DNA of 64,000 bases, taken from contig NZ_QNUM01000002.1 of NCBI RefSeq assembly GCF_003574655.1, forward strand, positions 434,001 through 498,000, in the 5' to 3' direction. The notes beneath the pieces were generated by a model, which did not search any database, was not told where the DNA came from, and saw nothing but the letters and a program-made list of their open reading frames with translations. The stretch is from Cohaesibacter haloalkalitolerans (GTDB lineage Bacteria > Pseudomonadota > Alphaproteobacteria > Rhizobiales > Cohaesibacteraceae). The translations under genes were made by a program, and so were the position numbers. Of this stretch, positions 43,869 through 52,564 are shown piece by piece (position 1 is the first letter of the stretch; each line of letters opens with the position of its first letter).

Positions 43869-44330
43869 GAGCAGCAGTTGCATAGACTATCAATACAATC
43901 TTTAAATTGCATGCATTTTTTATAAAATTGTCGCCTACTTTTATAGTCAATAGAGAAACGGCTTTTAGCAATGACGGCCTCCTTGCCTCATTTTAGGGAA
44001 CAAGGTGTCTACAATTCTAGGGGGCAATTTACATTGCGGGTTTTAGAAAATCGGATAAATCCCATAATCGGACATGCGAGGCTTGAGTTGCGGTTCCTCA
44101 AAGTAGATCTCACTCAGGGCGAGAGCCCTTCGCCTGTGCACATATAGTATAGCCGTCGATCAGCGTGTCGCCTTGAATGATCGAAAAAGCGCAAGTACTA
44201 TTATCAAGGATTTCTCAAACAGCAGAGAAGTGGCCGAGCACTTCAGGATGCAATTACCGCACGGACTAATGGCATTGCGGCTTCAGCCCAACAGCCTCGC
44301 GAAGTTCAACCGAAAGGCAGTGAGTTTGCA
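43869..44330. other. Gap without a supported gene
   Basis: 462 bp, AT-richer than its surroundings. A 58-codon frame from ATG 43971 (MTASLPHFREQGVYN...) has no ribosome-binding site and no family look. The flank beside the IS probably belongs to the gene cut at 42591. Confidence 0.3.
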
Positions 44331-44984
44331 ATGATGGAACCAGCGTGGACCGCAACGGAATGGGCTGCGTTAGGTGACGTTCTGTCGGGCGTAGGAACAG
44401 TCATCGGCGCTCTCGCCGTCATCGGGGCCGCATATTTAGCCTCAAATACTTTCGATAGCTGGCGGAAGCAGACGCTCTCACAACGGCGCATTGAACAGGC
44501 CGAACGCATCCTGACGGCTACCTACAAGGTGCGGCGAGGCTTGTCTCTCGTCCGTGCGCCCATGCTTTGGGGCTACGAGCAGCAGAAGGCGGAGGACTAC
44601 CTCAGGGAGAAGGGCGAGCTACCCGGCGACGAAGCGGGTAAAAAAAAGATGACAATAGCGCAGCTCTACTTCACTCGCTTGAACGCAGTCATGGACGACC
44701 GCAAGTTGCTTGAGGAATGCCAGCCAATGGCGAGGGCACTGTTTGGTGAGAAACTGGAGTTGGCGCTTGAAGCGCTGAACCACCAGTTCCAGCGAGTCAA
44801 TGCCGCCGTGCAAGCGCAATATCGCTTCGAGGAGAACACCGACCGCAAATTCCGCGAGAGCATTGAGGCAGTTCTTTGGGAGGGCTACCCGACGCCAAAG
44901 GAGAACGAGCTGGATCGCGAGATTGATGAACAGGTGGCGACCATTGAGAAGCATTGCGTGCCCGTGCTACGCTTGGAGAATTGA
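44331..44984 (+). CDS. Hypothetical single-membrane-helix protein beside the Qat operon
   Basis: 217 residues. One hydrophobic helix at about 16-36 (LSGVGTVIGALAVIGAAYLAS) followed by a long helical, charged cytoplasmic part: KQTLSQRRIEQAERILTATY, a central KKKMTIAQLYFTRLNAVMDD and a C-terminal coiled region. The family is not known to me. It converges on qatD with a 135-bp gap, inside the same defence/TA region, so an abortive-infection or membrane-sensor role is imaginable but unsupported. Confidence 0.6.
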   Translation: MMEPAWTATEWAALGDVLSGVGTVIGALAVIGAAYLASNTFDSWRKQTLSQRRIEQAERILTATYKVRRGLSLVRAPMLWGYEQQKAEDYLREKGELPGDEAGKKKMTIAQLYFTRLNAVMDDRKLLEECQPMARALFGEKLELALEALNHQFQRVNAAVQAQYRFEENTDRKFRESIEAVLWEGYPTPKENELDREIDEQVATIEKHCVPVLRLEN

Positions 44985-45119
44985 AGCTGGCTGGCGTGTT
45001 ACCCCAATACCAGCACGAAGCCCCGCGCAAGCTCTATATATCGTCGCGAATACTACGTCCACGATTTGGTCAAATAATTTCTGAAAAATGACGACCAAAT
45101 GAAGAGCTATGATGCATTA

Positions 45120-45851
45120 CTAGATCGTATGCGGAAGTGATCGGAGATTGTCGAGGATTTGAGATTTGAGCTCATCAGGCTCTGTTCCAGTTATTGCACC
45201 CAGTTCCGTCAAACAGTCGTATGCCTGCCACGGCATTAGTGGTCTTGAATTGGTTCGAGCGAATGGCGCGTCGGTCTCCGTCAAAACCCGTTTCAGAGGC
45301 ATCCTCGACGCAAGTTCCCGCCCTTTTCGTGATTTCAGCATAGCCGGTCCGATGGAAAACCAACAGCCCATAGCGATCGCGCGCTCAAGTTCTTGATGTG
45401 AGCCGCTAAACCAATGAAGGATTGGAACGCCAGCGCCCCAATGTTTCTCCAGCGTATCCAAAACAAGCGTTGCTGCTCCGCGAGAATGAATGGACATAAT
45501 CCTGCCACCGTGTTTCGCAGAAGCGGCCAATATCCGCTCAAAAACATTGTGCTGTAGATCCAAGCTGTCACGATGCGCAGAGCTCCCATCCAGACCGATT
45601 TCTCCAACGAATCGAGCCTCTGGTAACAGGCCACAGAGCAGCGCAACCTCGCCATAGCGTTGTGCCACCAACTCTGGATGCAGGCCCAAGGCGACCCGCA
45701 CGCGCCTCCTGGCCCCTATGAGCTTTGTGGTACCACGCCAAGCCTTAGGCGTCGTCGTTACAGCGAGGACATAGGTGCCACGAGCATCAACCCCACGGAG
45801 CACTGAAGCAGGATCAGAGTAGAGATCGATATGGCAGTGGAAATCTATCAA
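45120..45851 (-). CDS. qatD: QatD, TatD-family metallo-hydrolase
   Basis: 243 residues. TatD metal ligands: H5 and H7 in MIDFHCHID, Glu in FVGEIGLDGSS, His in MSIHSRGA, His in LHWFSGS and Asp in VLTETDAPFA. TatD enzymes are metal-dependent DNases. It is the last gene of a four-gene set in the Qat order; its ATG overlaps qatC by 4 bp. All ligands look intact. Known Qat systems need all four genes for phage defence. Confidence 0.88.
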   Translation of the reverse strand: MIDFHCHIDLYSDPASVLRGVDARGTYVLAVTTTPKAWRGTTKLIGARRRVRVALGLHPELVAQRYGEVALLCGLLPEARFVGEIGLDGSSAHRDSLDLQHNVFERILAASAKHGGRIMSIHSRGAATLVLDTLEKHWGAGVPILHWFSGSHQELERAIAMGCWFSIGPAMLKSRKGRELASRMPLKRVLTETDAPFARTNSRPLMPWQAYDCLTELGAITGTEPDELKSQILDNLRSLPHTI

Positions 45852-47128
45852 ATAACACCCAGCTTCTTATGCAATGCTTCAAGTTCAGCAATACCATTTT
45901 CCACGACTAGGCGATAGGGAGTCGGATCACCCAACAGCTGACCATTTATGGATCCTCCTATCAGTGCATCAATCCCATGGCTTCGCACAGTCTCTATAGC
46001 AATTGCAACCGAGCGAACGTCGTCAAAAGCTGCGTGACGCGCATCCGCCAGACCAAGATCTTCGTATTTATATCCTTTTAACGTATGGTCTGGTTGGCCC
46101 CATGCGAGATAGGCCCCGCGACGAACTTGACATGGAACGCAGCGTCCACAGTGTTGGAAACCGGTACGAGAATAGCGACCGCAGCTGGTAGATGCATCAA
46201 CGAGCTTTGCCAGAAGGGCTTGCTCTTTGCATCCTTTAAGCATCTCCCCCTTGGTCTGAAGTTCATAGGGGTTTCTGATGTGCACCCGCAGACCGACTGC
46301 ATCCAATGTTTGCTGGACGAGCCGCAAGAAATAGGGATGCGTTGTGCGCGTTGAAAGAGAACCTGTGCGCAGAGGGGTAAGCGGCACGTTCTGGCTAATG
46401 AAGCCATTTTCGGGCATCCTGAGTTCAACAGTAGCGCCATCAGCATGGCGTTGAAGGCATGTCGCCGCCATTACACCAAAGCCTAGGAAGGCTATTGAAC
46501 GCGCCCTTTGGGAGCGTTCCGACGTGCAAGGCGGTCGAGCGTGATGATTGAGCTGAAGGTGCAAACTGTTGGGAGCCACGTTCATGGCAAATATTTTTTG
46601 ATCCTTAGTGTCGCCCTTCGCCATTTGGCTAACCAGTAGCGGATGATGTCCTTCACACACCGCATCAATCGCCCCTATGAGACTATCCATCCCCCCAGAG
46701 AGGAGACAGATCATATCCTCTGGTCGCGGGAGTCTAGGATTGCGGGGGAATGGCATTCCGCCGCCAGCAATGAAATGTACACTCCACATATCTCCAGAAA
46801 GGAAACGAAGTGCTTGAGTAAGGCGTCCGATTTCTGAGTTCCAAGTCGCTGGATCAGAAACCGCAACCGTGAGATCGATCTTACGCGTCCATCCATCCGG
46901 GCTTCGTCCCCTCGAAACGGCTTCATCTGCTGCGACAACGGCCATGGCAAAAGACATGAAATCCCACGCAGCCCCGGACGGAAACAGACCGTGTCGGCGC
47001 AGCCGCCCCGGTACGAGATCCCCCACTCGCCCGCGACCGGGCGTCCGAGAATTCGTATAGATGTCGAAACGAATATCTGTGTCTGGAATGTCCGGCAAAT
47101 CCTGAGGAAGGCAAGCTACGCTCGTCAC
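45848..47128 (-). CDS. qatC: QatC, QueC-like nucleotide-modifying enzyme
   Basis: 426 residues. A PP-loop ATPase signature LLSGGMDSLIGAI (SGGMDS at 144-149) and the zinc-binding cysteines of QueC in STSCGRYSRTGFQHCGRCVPC near residues 310-330 mark a 7-cyano-7-deazaguanine-synthase-like enzyme. The extra N-terminal 130 residues are typical of the defence-associated version. What it modifies in Qat is not known. Overlaps qatB and qatD by 4 bp each. Confidence 0.9.
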   Translation of the reverse strand: MTSVACLPQDLPDIPDTDIRFDIYTNSRTPGRGRVGDLVPGRLRRHGLFPSGAAWDFMSFAMAVVAADEAVSRGRSPDGWTRKIDLTVAVSDPATWNSEIGRLTQALRFLSGDMWSVHFIAGGGMPFPRNPRLPRPEDMICLLSGGMDSLIGAIDAVCEGHHPLLVSQMAKGDTKDQKIFAMNVAPNSLHLQLNHHARPPCTSERSQRARSIAFLGFGVMAATCLQRHADGATVELRMPENGFISQNVPLTPLRTGSLSTRTTHPYFLRLVQQTLDAVGLRVHIRNPYELQTKGEMLKGCKEQALLAKLVDASTSCGRYSRTGFQHCGRCVPCQVRRGAYLAWGQPDHTLKGYKYEDLGLADARHAAFDDVRSVAIAIETVRSHGIDALIGGSINGQLLGDPTPYRLVVENGIAELEALHKKLGVI

Positions 47129-48027
47129 AGGCCAGCCTCCTCTTCAAAAACCTCGAATGTCTGCTGGATCGCTTCTCGCGATATGCGCTCAATACTGCTG
47201 TGTCCGACGACACTCCCACGCGCTCGTTCAGCCGCGTACTCAGCCGCTACAACTTCGCGAATGTAGTCCTTCATTTCCTGGAGCCTCTCCAGCCCTTCCC
47301 CCTTGGTCGGAGCCTTGTCGATGATGGCCTTCCCGACGTCGAGTTCGATACGATGCGCAACATCGTAGCCAAGCGTCGATGCAGTGACTTGGTCAACCTG
47401 TTCGGTGGTAAGATTCGTGAGATCATTGTGTTGAACCAAGATGTCCGATAGCGCCCGTGCCACGGAGTCTCGGGTCACCTCAGCATCTTGGGTGCCATCG
47501 ATCGGCCTGATGGCATCCACAAGAATATCTGCAAGTTCAACCGGCGTCCGGCCAGCCAGCGTCTGGGGGTCGATCCCGAGTTCCTGGGGAAGCGGCTGTC
47601 CGCTTGCAAGCGAGGTCAAGGCACCATGCAGAACACTTGCCGCCTTGGCGGAACCTCCCATTCTGCGAGCCGCATTTCTGCTTCCGCCCATACCGCTGCG
47701 TGAGTAGTGGCCGAGCCCTCTTTTCAGGTGCTTGTCGCGGCCGTCACCACCGCCTGCGAATTTACCAAGCGATGTTCTCGCCCCTCGCCAGCGACCAGGT
47801 TGCGAGGGGGTCGGAGGTTGTTGAGGAGGCACTTGCGGTTGCTGCGGCGCTGCGGGCGGTTGCTGAGGCGCGTGACCGGGGCCACCTGGAGCTGGCTGTA
47901 CAGGAGTTTCAGGCTGAGGATGAGGCTGAGGCTGATTGGGTTGCCCTGGCGGATCGTCAACCCACGGCGGGACGATCGGAATATCAGGACCGGCACCAGG
48001 GCCGCGGCTCGAAGCTGAAGTACCCAT
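47125..48027 (-). CDS. qatB: QatB
   Basis: 300 residues. The first 80 residues are a low-complexity Pro/Gln region (PQPHPQPETPVQPAPGG and similar), then a basic Gly/Arg segment (GGGDGRDKHLKRGLGHYSR) and a helical C-terminal domain with SIERISREAIQQTFEVFEEEAG. QatB has no named enzymatic fold; identity rests on position between the KAP ATPase and QueC-like genes and on the length and Pro-rich start usual for the family. ATG overlaps the qatA stop by one base. Confidence 0.78.
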   Translation of the reverse strand: MGTSASSRGPGAGPDIPIVPPWVDDPPGQPNQPQPHPQPETPVQPAPGGPGHAPQQPPAAPQQPQVPPQQPPTPSQPGRWRGARTSLGKFAGGGDGRDKHLKRGLGHYSRSGMGGSRNAARRMGGSAKAASVLHGALTSLASGQPLPQELGIDPQTLAGRTPVELADILVDAIRPIDGTQDAEVTRDSVARALSDILVQHNDLTNLTTEQVDQVTASTLGYDVAHRIELDVGKAIIDKAPTKGEGLERLQEMKDYIREVVAAEYAAERARGSVVGHSSIERISREAIQQTFEVFEEEAGL

Positions 48028-49913
48028 TACTTAGACTTTCCCGCTTTACCAATTGCATTCTTGGCTGGAGTCGGCAGGTCAGGGCGCGTGAAAAACTCAG
48101 CCAGAACGCGTTTCCCCCATTCAACTTGGCTCAAGCGTGGCACAATGCTTGGCTTGACTTGACTTGAAGGGACTTCGCTGAAGAATGCTATAACCGATGC
48201 TTCCGCCGACGGAGATGCTCCCGCGAGCGACTGCAAAGCATTAAGGGTTTTTGGTACACCCCAAGATGTCTCCTGCCGCGCCTTCGCGATGACCTTATCG
48301 GTAAGTCGCCCGATTTCCTGATTGGTCAAGCGGGCGACCTCCGCATCAACCGTTGCGCTTGCAGATGTCATACGCAGCAACATGTCCAAGGTCTCGAGCG
48401 CCTCGGACGATAGCTCATCGGCACGTGAAATGATTGGGTGGCTTTCTCGACCGACATACAATGCCCCGCGGAGGTCTTTTTCCGCGAGGGGGGGATCGAG
48501 CGCCAGCCAGTTTTGGTGAAATGCGTCGTTCCAAGGTTTTTCCGTAGGCGGTTCCCTAGAGTCACCACGCGCATTCGCTTCTTTGTCCGCAAGAAATTCA
48601 GCGCGTCCATCCTCGGCTTCATTTACCGCGCGCAAAAGTTCCGCGTAGGCATCCTTGTCTCCGCACCGCTCGAAAAGCAGCAGTTTCACCAAGACTGCTT
48701 CGTCCACCACCACCTCTTGAATACGTGCCATTGAAGATCGCAATGACAGCGTATTGAGGAAGCGCTTGATAAGCCGCGGGTTGCCCTGAATATTCGGCGA
48801 TGTTGTGAGGAGAGGAGCAATCCGTTCCGCGAGCGAAAGCCGGTTAAGTAACCCCGGTGGACAGCTTTGCATAAGTCCGGCAACAAAAGCCTTATCGATG
48901 CGCTCGCCCTTCCAGGTTCTTCCTAGGCGACGACAGACAGCGATACGGATCTCCTCCTTCAGCTCCGGTTCCAACGAAGCCTCTGCATCAACGAAGAGCA
49001 TCATGAGATAGGATCGGACCTCGTGTGTCCCGAGCGGAGGCACCCGAATAGGAAGCTGGATGAGCTTGTCAAAATAGTTGGTGACTAGATCATCGTTGAG
49101 CGCGACCTCCTCGAAATGCGAACGAACAGCCTGCCGAATCATACGCTCATCGGCAGCGATGACGAATGCGGTATGCTTCAGAAAGAGGAAGAGGCGCATT
49201 GCCTCGAGCGTAGCGATGGCGGTCTTCGGTAGGCAACGGTCTAGGTCGTCGATCATCACCACCAAGGTGATATCCAGGTCGGCGAGCGTGGCTTCCAAAT
49301 CGTCTCGGAACGCTTGGATGGCCTTACGCGGCGTTTCATCGCTCACCTTTTCTTCGTCGCCATCCTTTATGAGTTCCTTGGCGTTCTTAATCCCCTCTAC
49401 ACCTAGCTCCTTGACCTTCTTCAAATCATCGCCAGTTACATCACCATCGAGGAGGCCGCTGACCGCCGAGATCCCACCAGCGACGAAGGGCGTGACACTC
49501 CCCTGCGTCACGTAATCAAAAAGGGCTGATCCTGCGATACCGAGAATACGGAGCTTCTTGACCCGACCGAGAAGGGACGCAGCACGCTTGAGCGCCTTTT
49601 CACCCAGGGTGTCCTTTTTCTCTAAAGCCTGATCGACCACTGCAGCGGTAATGGTCTCCATCAACGCGGCGCGGGCATCGTCGTAGTTCTGGTAGAGCCA
49701 CGCATTGAACTCAACGAAACGAATATTCACATCGTTGCGCTCCTCCAGGGAGGTGCGCAACAACTTCATCATAGAGGATTTTCCAACACCCCAATCACCT
49801 GAAATTCCTAGCGACAAAGGGTCGCCTTTTGCCTCGACAATCCTCTCTGCCGCAATCTTGGCCACATGCGAGAAATTAACTAAGTCTCGAATTGTTTCGT
49901 TATCAGACCACAT
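48027..49913 (-). CDS. qatA: QatA, KAP-family P-loop NTPase
   Basis: 628 residues. Walker A SGDWGVGKSS at 38-47, Walker B VVMIDDLDRCLP at 218-229 and the downstream RFLNTL sensor region are KAP-type. Between the two motifs lie the insertion (LFDYVTQGSVTPFVAGGISAVSGLL, about 131-155) that in KAP ATPases forms membrane-associated helices. First gene of the qatABCD operon, transcribed leftwards; the intergenic region 49914-50230 should hold its promoter and that of the divergent TA pair. Confidence 0.9.
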   Translation of the reverse strand: MWSDNETIRDLVNFSHVAKIAAERIVEAKGDPLSLGISGDWGVGKSSMMKLLRTSLEERNDVNIRFVEFNAWLYQNYDDARAALMETITAAVVDQALEKKDTLGEKALKRAASLLGRVKKLRILGIAGSALFDYVTQGSVTPFVAGGISAVSGLLDGDVTGDDLKKVKELGVEGIKNAKELIKDGDEEKVSDETPRKAIQAFRDDLEATLADLDITLVVMIDDLDRCLPKTAIATLEAMRLFLFLKHTAFVIAADERMIRQAVRSHFEEVALNDDLVTNYFDKLIQLPIRVPPLGTHEVRSYLMMLFVDAEASLEPELKEEIRIAVCRRLGRTWKGERIDKAFVAGLMQSCPPGLLNRLSLAERIAPLLTTSPNIQGNPRLIKRFLNTLSLRSSMARIQEVVVDEAVLVKLLLFERCGDKDAYAELLRAVNEAEDGRAEFLADKEANARGDSREPPTEKPWNDAFHQNWLALDPPLAEKDLRGALYVGRESHPIISRADELSSEALETLDMLLRMTSASATVDAEVARLTNQEIGRLTDKVIAKARQETSWGVPKTLNALQSLAGASPSAEASVIAFFSEVPSSQVKPSIVPRLSQVEWGKRVLAEFFTRPDLPTPAKNAIGKAGKSK

Positions 49914-50242
49914 TCAGCGCTCGCCGCTTCAGAGGGAAATTATTCAAAATATGCTACTTAACGTTGAGTAAATACCAATCTGAGCTTATCGTCAAAAGGA
50001 AAAGCGTTGTTGCATACTAGGCAAAGGAATTACAACGCAAACAGCACGGTAGTAGCACAAGCAACAGACGTCAGATTCATCGGTATCGAATTGCAGGAAG
50101 TGTCAGCAAACCCTGCTCTTTTAATAAAAGCATATTATTGGTCAGCCCGCGGGCCTTCATCATTCGCGGCTTGAATACTACAACACCCTTTCATCTGAAA
50201 TTTTTTTATGCTATATTTTCCATAGAAATTATGGAGAAGAAC

Positions 50243-50626
50243 ATGCGACAGGTTCTGAACGCAGCAAAAGCGAACGCATCACGTGGGCAAGTGGCGACCA
50301 AGGCCGTACTTGGTGCCGCTGAACGTCTTGGGCTAACGGCTGGCCAACTGGCTGGTGTGATTGGCCTCTCGCCTCCGACCGTTTCGCGCATGAAGAAGGG
50401 CGGCTTTGTGCTCGATGAGGGTTCCAAGGAATTTGAGTTGGCCTTGCATCTTGTGCGGGTTTTTCGTTCGTTGGATGCGATCACAGGCGGTGACGAAGTG
50501 GTTGCCCGTCAATGGATGAAGAACAGAAACAAGGCGCTGGAGGCTACGCCTCTTGATGCCATCATGAGTGTTGCAGGGCTTTTGAATGTCTCAAACTATC
50601 TGGACAGTCGACGCGCTATCATCTGA
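50243..50626 (+). CDS. ParS/MbcA/Xre-type antitoxin
   Basis: 127 residues from ATG 50243, with GGAGAAG five bases upstream; ATG 50231 and a frame open from 50138 are alternatives. The middle has an Xre-like helix-turn-helix (AERLGLTAGQLAGVIGLSPP and SRMKKGGF) and the C-terminal part has the DUF2384-type signature ARQWMKNRNKALEATPLDAI and VAGLLNVSNYL. It neutralises the RES toxin encoded next, whose start overlaps by 41 bp. Confidence 0.85.
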   Translation: MRQVLNAAKANASRGQVATKAVLGAAERLGLTAGQLAGVIGLSPPTVSRMKKGGFVLDEGSKEFELALHLVRVFRSLDAITGGDEVVARQWMKNRNKALEATPLDAIMSVAGLLNVSNYLDSRRAII

Positions 50627-51329
50627 GCTTGCTCCGTATGATGGCACTGGCTGGCGGGTGGTAGAGGCTCAACACCAGATATCTACCCAAAAGCTGGTCG
50701 ATACGCTTGATGAACAGCAGCTATTGGAAGAAATGCTCGATGAGGTCAAGCCGCAAGTGCCCGAAGCTTGTGCCCATCTCCATTTTTTGTTGTTCACGCC
50801 ATTTCGCTATAAGCCCTATCCGCATGCATCCCGCTTTCGGAGAGCAGGCATGACACCCGGTGTCTTCTATGCGTCCGAACGGGTCGAGACGGCGATGGCT
50901 GAGACGGTGTTCTACCGCTATCTCTTTTTCTCGGAATCGCCGGATACTCCCTTCCCGACCAATGCCTTGATCCACACTGCTTTTGCTGTGGCTCTCAAAA
51001 CAGCGAAAATGCTGGATCTGATGTCTGATCCTTTGGCGCAGGATGCGGAACTCTGGGCAAGCAAACAGGACTACAATGCCTGTCTTGATCTTTCAGACAA
51101 GGCAAGAGAAGCGCAGGCGGAGATCATTCACTACCAATCGGTTCGAGATCCGAAATCCGGTGCCAATCTGGCGGTACTGGAACCTGTCGCTTTCGCCTCA
51201 CCAGAGCCGATAGCCCATCAAACATGGCATATTCATATCCGCCCGGACGTGGCTCAGGCCATTTGCTCCTTCCCTGCACTCAGCCTTGAGTTTCGGAAGG
51301 GCGACTTTGACGATGATCGCCTGAATTAG
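50586..51329 (+). CDS. RES-domain toxin
   Basis: 247 residues. The RES fold is marked by RYKPYPHASRFRRAGMTPGVFYASE with the Arg, Gly and Ser/Tyr pattern, VETAMAETVFYRYLFF, and SVRDPKSGANLAVLEP. RES toxins deplete NAD+ or ADP-ribosylate targets (family knowledge). It begins inside the antitoxin gene (41-bp overlap), a coupled layout. Catalytic residues look present; activity is unproven. Confidence 0.85.
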   Translation: MSQTIWTVDALSSELAPYDGTGWRVVEAQHQISTQKLVDTLDEQQLLEEMLDEVKPQVPEACAHLHFLLFTPFRYKPYPHASRFRRAGMTPGVFYASERVETAMAETVFYRYLFFSESPDTPFPTNALIHTAFAVALKTAKMLDLMSDPLAQDAELWASKQDYNACLDLSDKAREAQAEIIHYQSVRDPKSGANLAVLEPVAFASPEPIAHQTWHIHIRPDVAQAICSFPALSLEFRKGDFDDDRLN

Positions 51330-51340
51330 GTGGATGGCGC

Positions 51341-52267
51341 TTACGCGCCACCTTGGTTGATGCGATAGACGGGAATGCCGAGTTTGCGGGCCTTGTCCGA
51401 GAGGTTTTCCTGAATACCAGTGCCCGGAAAGAGAATGACCCCAATCGGCAGAGTTTCAAGCATCAGGTCATTGCGTTTGAAGGGGGCAGCTTTGCCATGG
51501 GCGGCCCAATCAGGCTTGAAGGCGACCTGAGGTACTTTGCGCTGAGAGGCCCAGAGAGCGGCAATCTTTTCGGCTCCCTTGGGTGAGCCACCATGCAGCA
51601 GCACCATGTCAGGGTGCTTGGCAAGAACCTGATCGAGCCTGTCCCAGATGAGGCGATGCTCTGAAGTATCGCCACCTGAGAAGGCGATTTTCACGCCAGG
51701 TGGAAGAAGGGTTTCATTCTCGGAGCGGTGCTTGGCGGCAATGAAGTCGCGACTGTCGATCATGGCAGCCGTCAGATGGCGATGGTCAACACGGGAGCCG
51801 GTCCTTGGCGTCCAAGGCGTTCCGGTGAAGCTGGCAAAGTGGTCTGCTGCGGTTTCGCGGAACTGCTCCAAGCTATTACGGCGGTCCAACAGCCCCTGCC
51901 CCATAGCAATCAGGGTTTCGAGCTGGACGGATTTCACCTCGGAGCCATCCTGTTCGCGTTGAAGACGCTTTTGTGCTTGCTCGTTATCGTCAAGCTTACG
52001 CTCGACCCTGTCCAAGGCGCGATGGAAGATATTGACCATGGACCAGAGGACTTCAGGGAGGTCGGGATCAAGGCTGGTGTCTGACATGGTGGCGACAAGG
52101 GCATCAAAGATATCAGCGACGGCACCTTCGATGCTATGGTCCTCCGGCGAGTCACGCGGATCAATCTCCCCCGCAGCGGGGTGATAGCCGTAGAGCTCAA
52201 GTTGCTGGACGATATGATCGGTTGGCGACGAAATGGATTCTGAGGTGATGTCATCAGAAGCATTCAT
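51341..52267 (-). CDS. DUF2493 domain protein of the ICE backbone
   Basis: 308 residues from ATG 52267 (MNASDDITSE); in-frame extensions into the structured leader are rejected. The N-terminal 180 residues are helical, and the C-terminal DUF2493 domain is Rossmann-like: KIAFSGGDTSEHRLIWDRL and MVLLHGGSPKGAEKIAALWA near residue 230-260, then GVILFPGTGIQENL. Such domains recall the SLOG/DprA-like nucleotide-sensing fold. Standard component near parB in alphaproteobacterial ICEs; function unknown. Confidence 0.78.
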   Translation of the reverse strand: MNASDDITSESISSPTDHIVQQLELYGYHPAAGEIDPRDSPEDHSIEGAVADIFDALVATMSDTSLDPDLPEVLWSMVNIFHRALDRVERKLDDNEQAQKRLQREQDGSEVKSVQLETLIAMGQGLLDRRNSLEQFRETAADHFASFTGTPWTPRTGSRVDHRHLTAAMIDSRDFIAAKHRSENETLLPPGVKIAFSGGDTSEHRLIWDRLDQVLAKHPDMVLLHGGSPKGAEKIAALWASQRKVPQVAFKPDWAAHGKAAPFKRNDLMLETLPIGVILFPGTGIQENLSDKARKLGIPVYRINQGGA

Positions 52268-52564
52268 GGGGCTCTCCATCGATTGGACCGTAACCATTGC
52301 GGCCTTCATGGCGACAAATGCCCACGGGACCACCGGCCTGGCAGCCCAGCCTTTTGCAAGGGCCCAGATGGCCAAGCCCGACTAATTTGCTTCGCGCTGT
52401 AAAGGCGGGCCTCCCGCCGACGGATATTAGTCGGGTGCCGCCATTGCCTGACCGGTTGGCTTGTGGGCCGCTCGCCCTCACGAAGGCCAGGTGCGGTCCC
52501 ACCAAACGATGAGGGAGGCCCATTATCGCCGCACTAACATCAACTCTATTCTCGCCAGGATCCG
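52268..52564 (-). ncRNA. Structured non-coding leader before the DUF2493 gene
   Basis: 297 bp between the primase stop and DUF2493 start. It contains a nested stem: CCCGACTAAT (52377-52386) with ATTAGTCGGG (52426-52435) enclosing GGCGGG-CCT-CCCGCC (52404-52418), plus further complementary blocks. No reading frame shows protein character. The shape suggests an RNA leader or small RNA; promoter and termini are not visible. Confidence 0.45.

Noticed and set aside
43971-44147. 58-codon plus-strand frame in the gap after the IS
   Set aside because: No ribosome-binding site, no recognisable features, AT-rich flank of a disrupted region.
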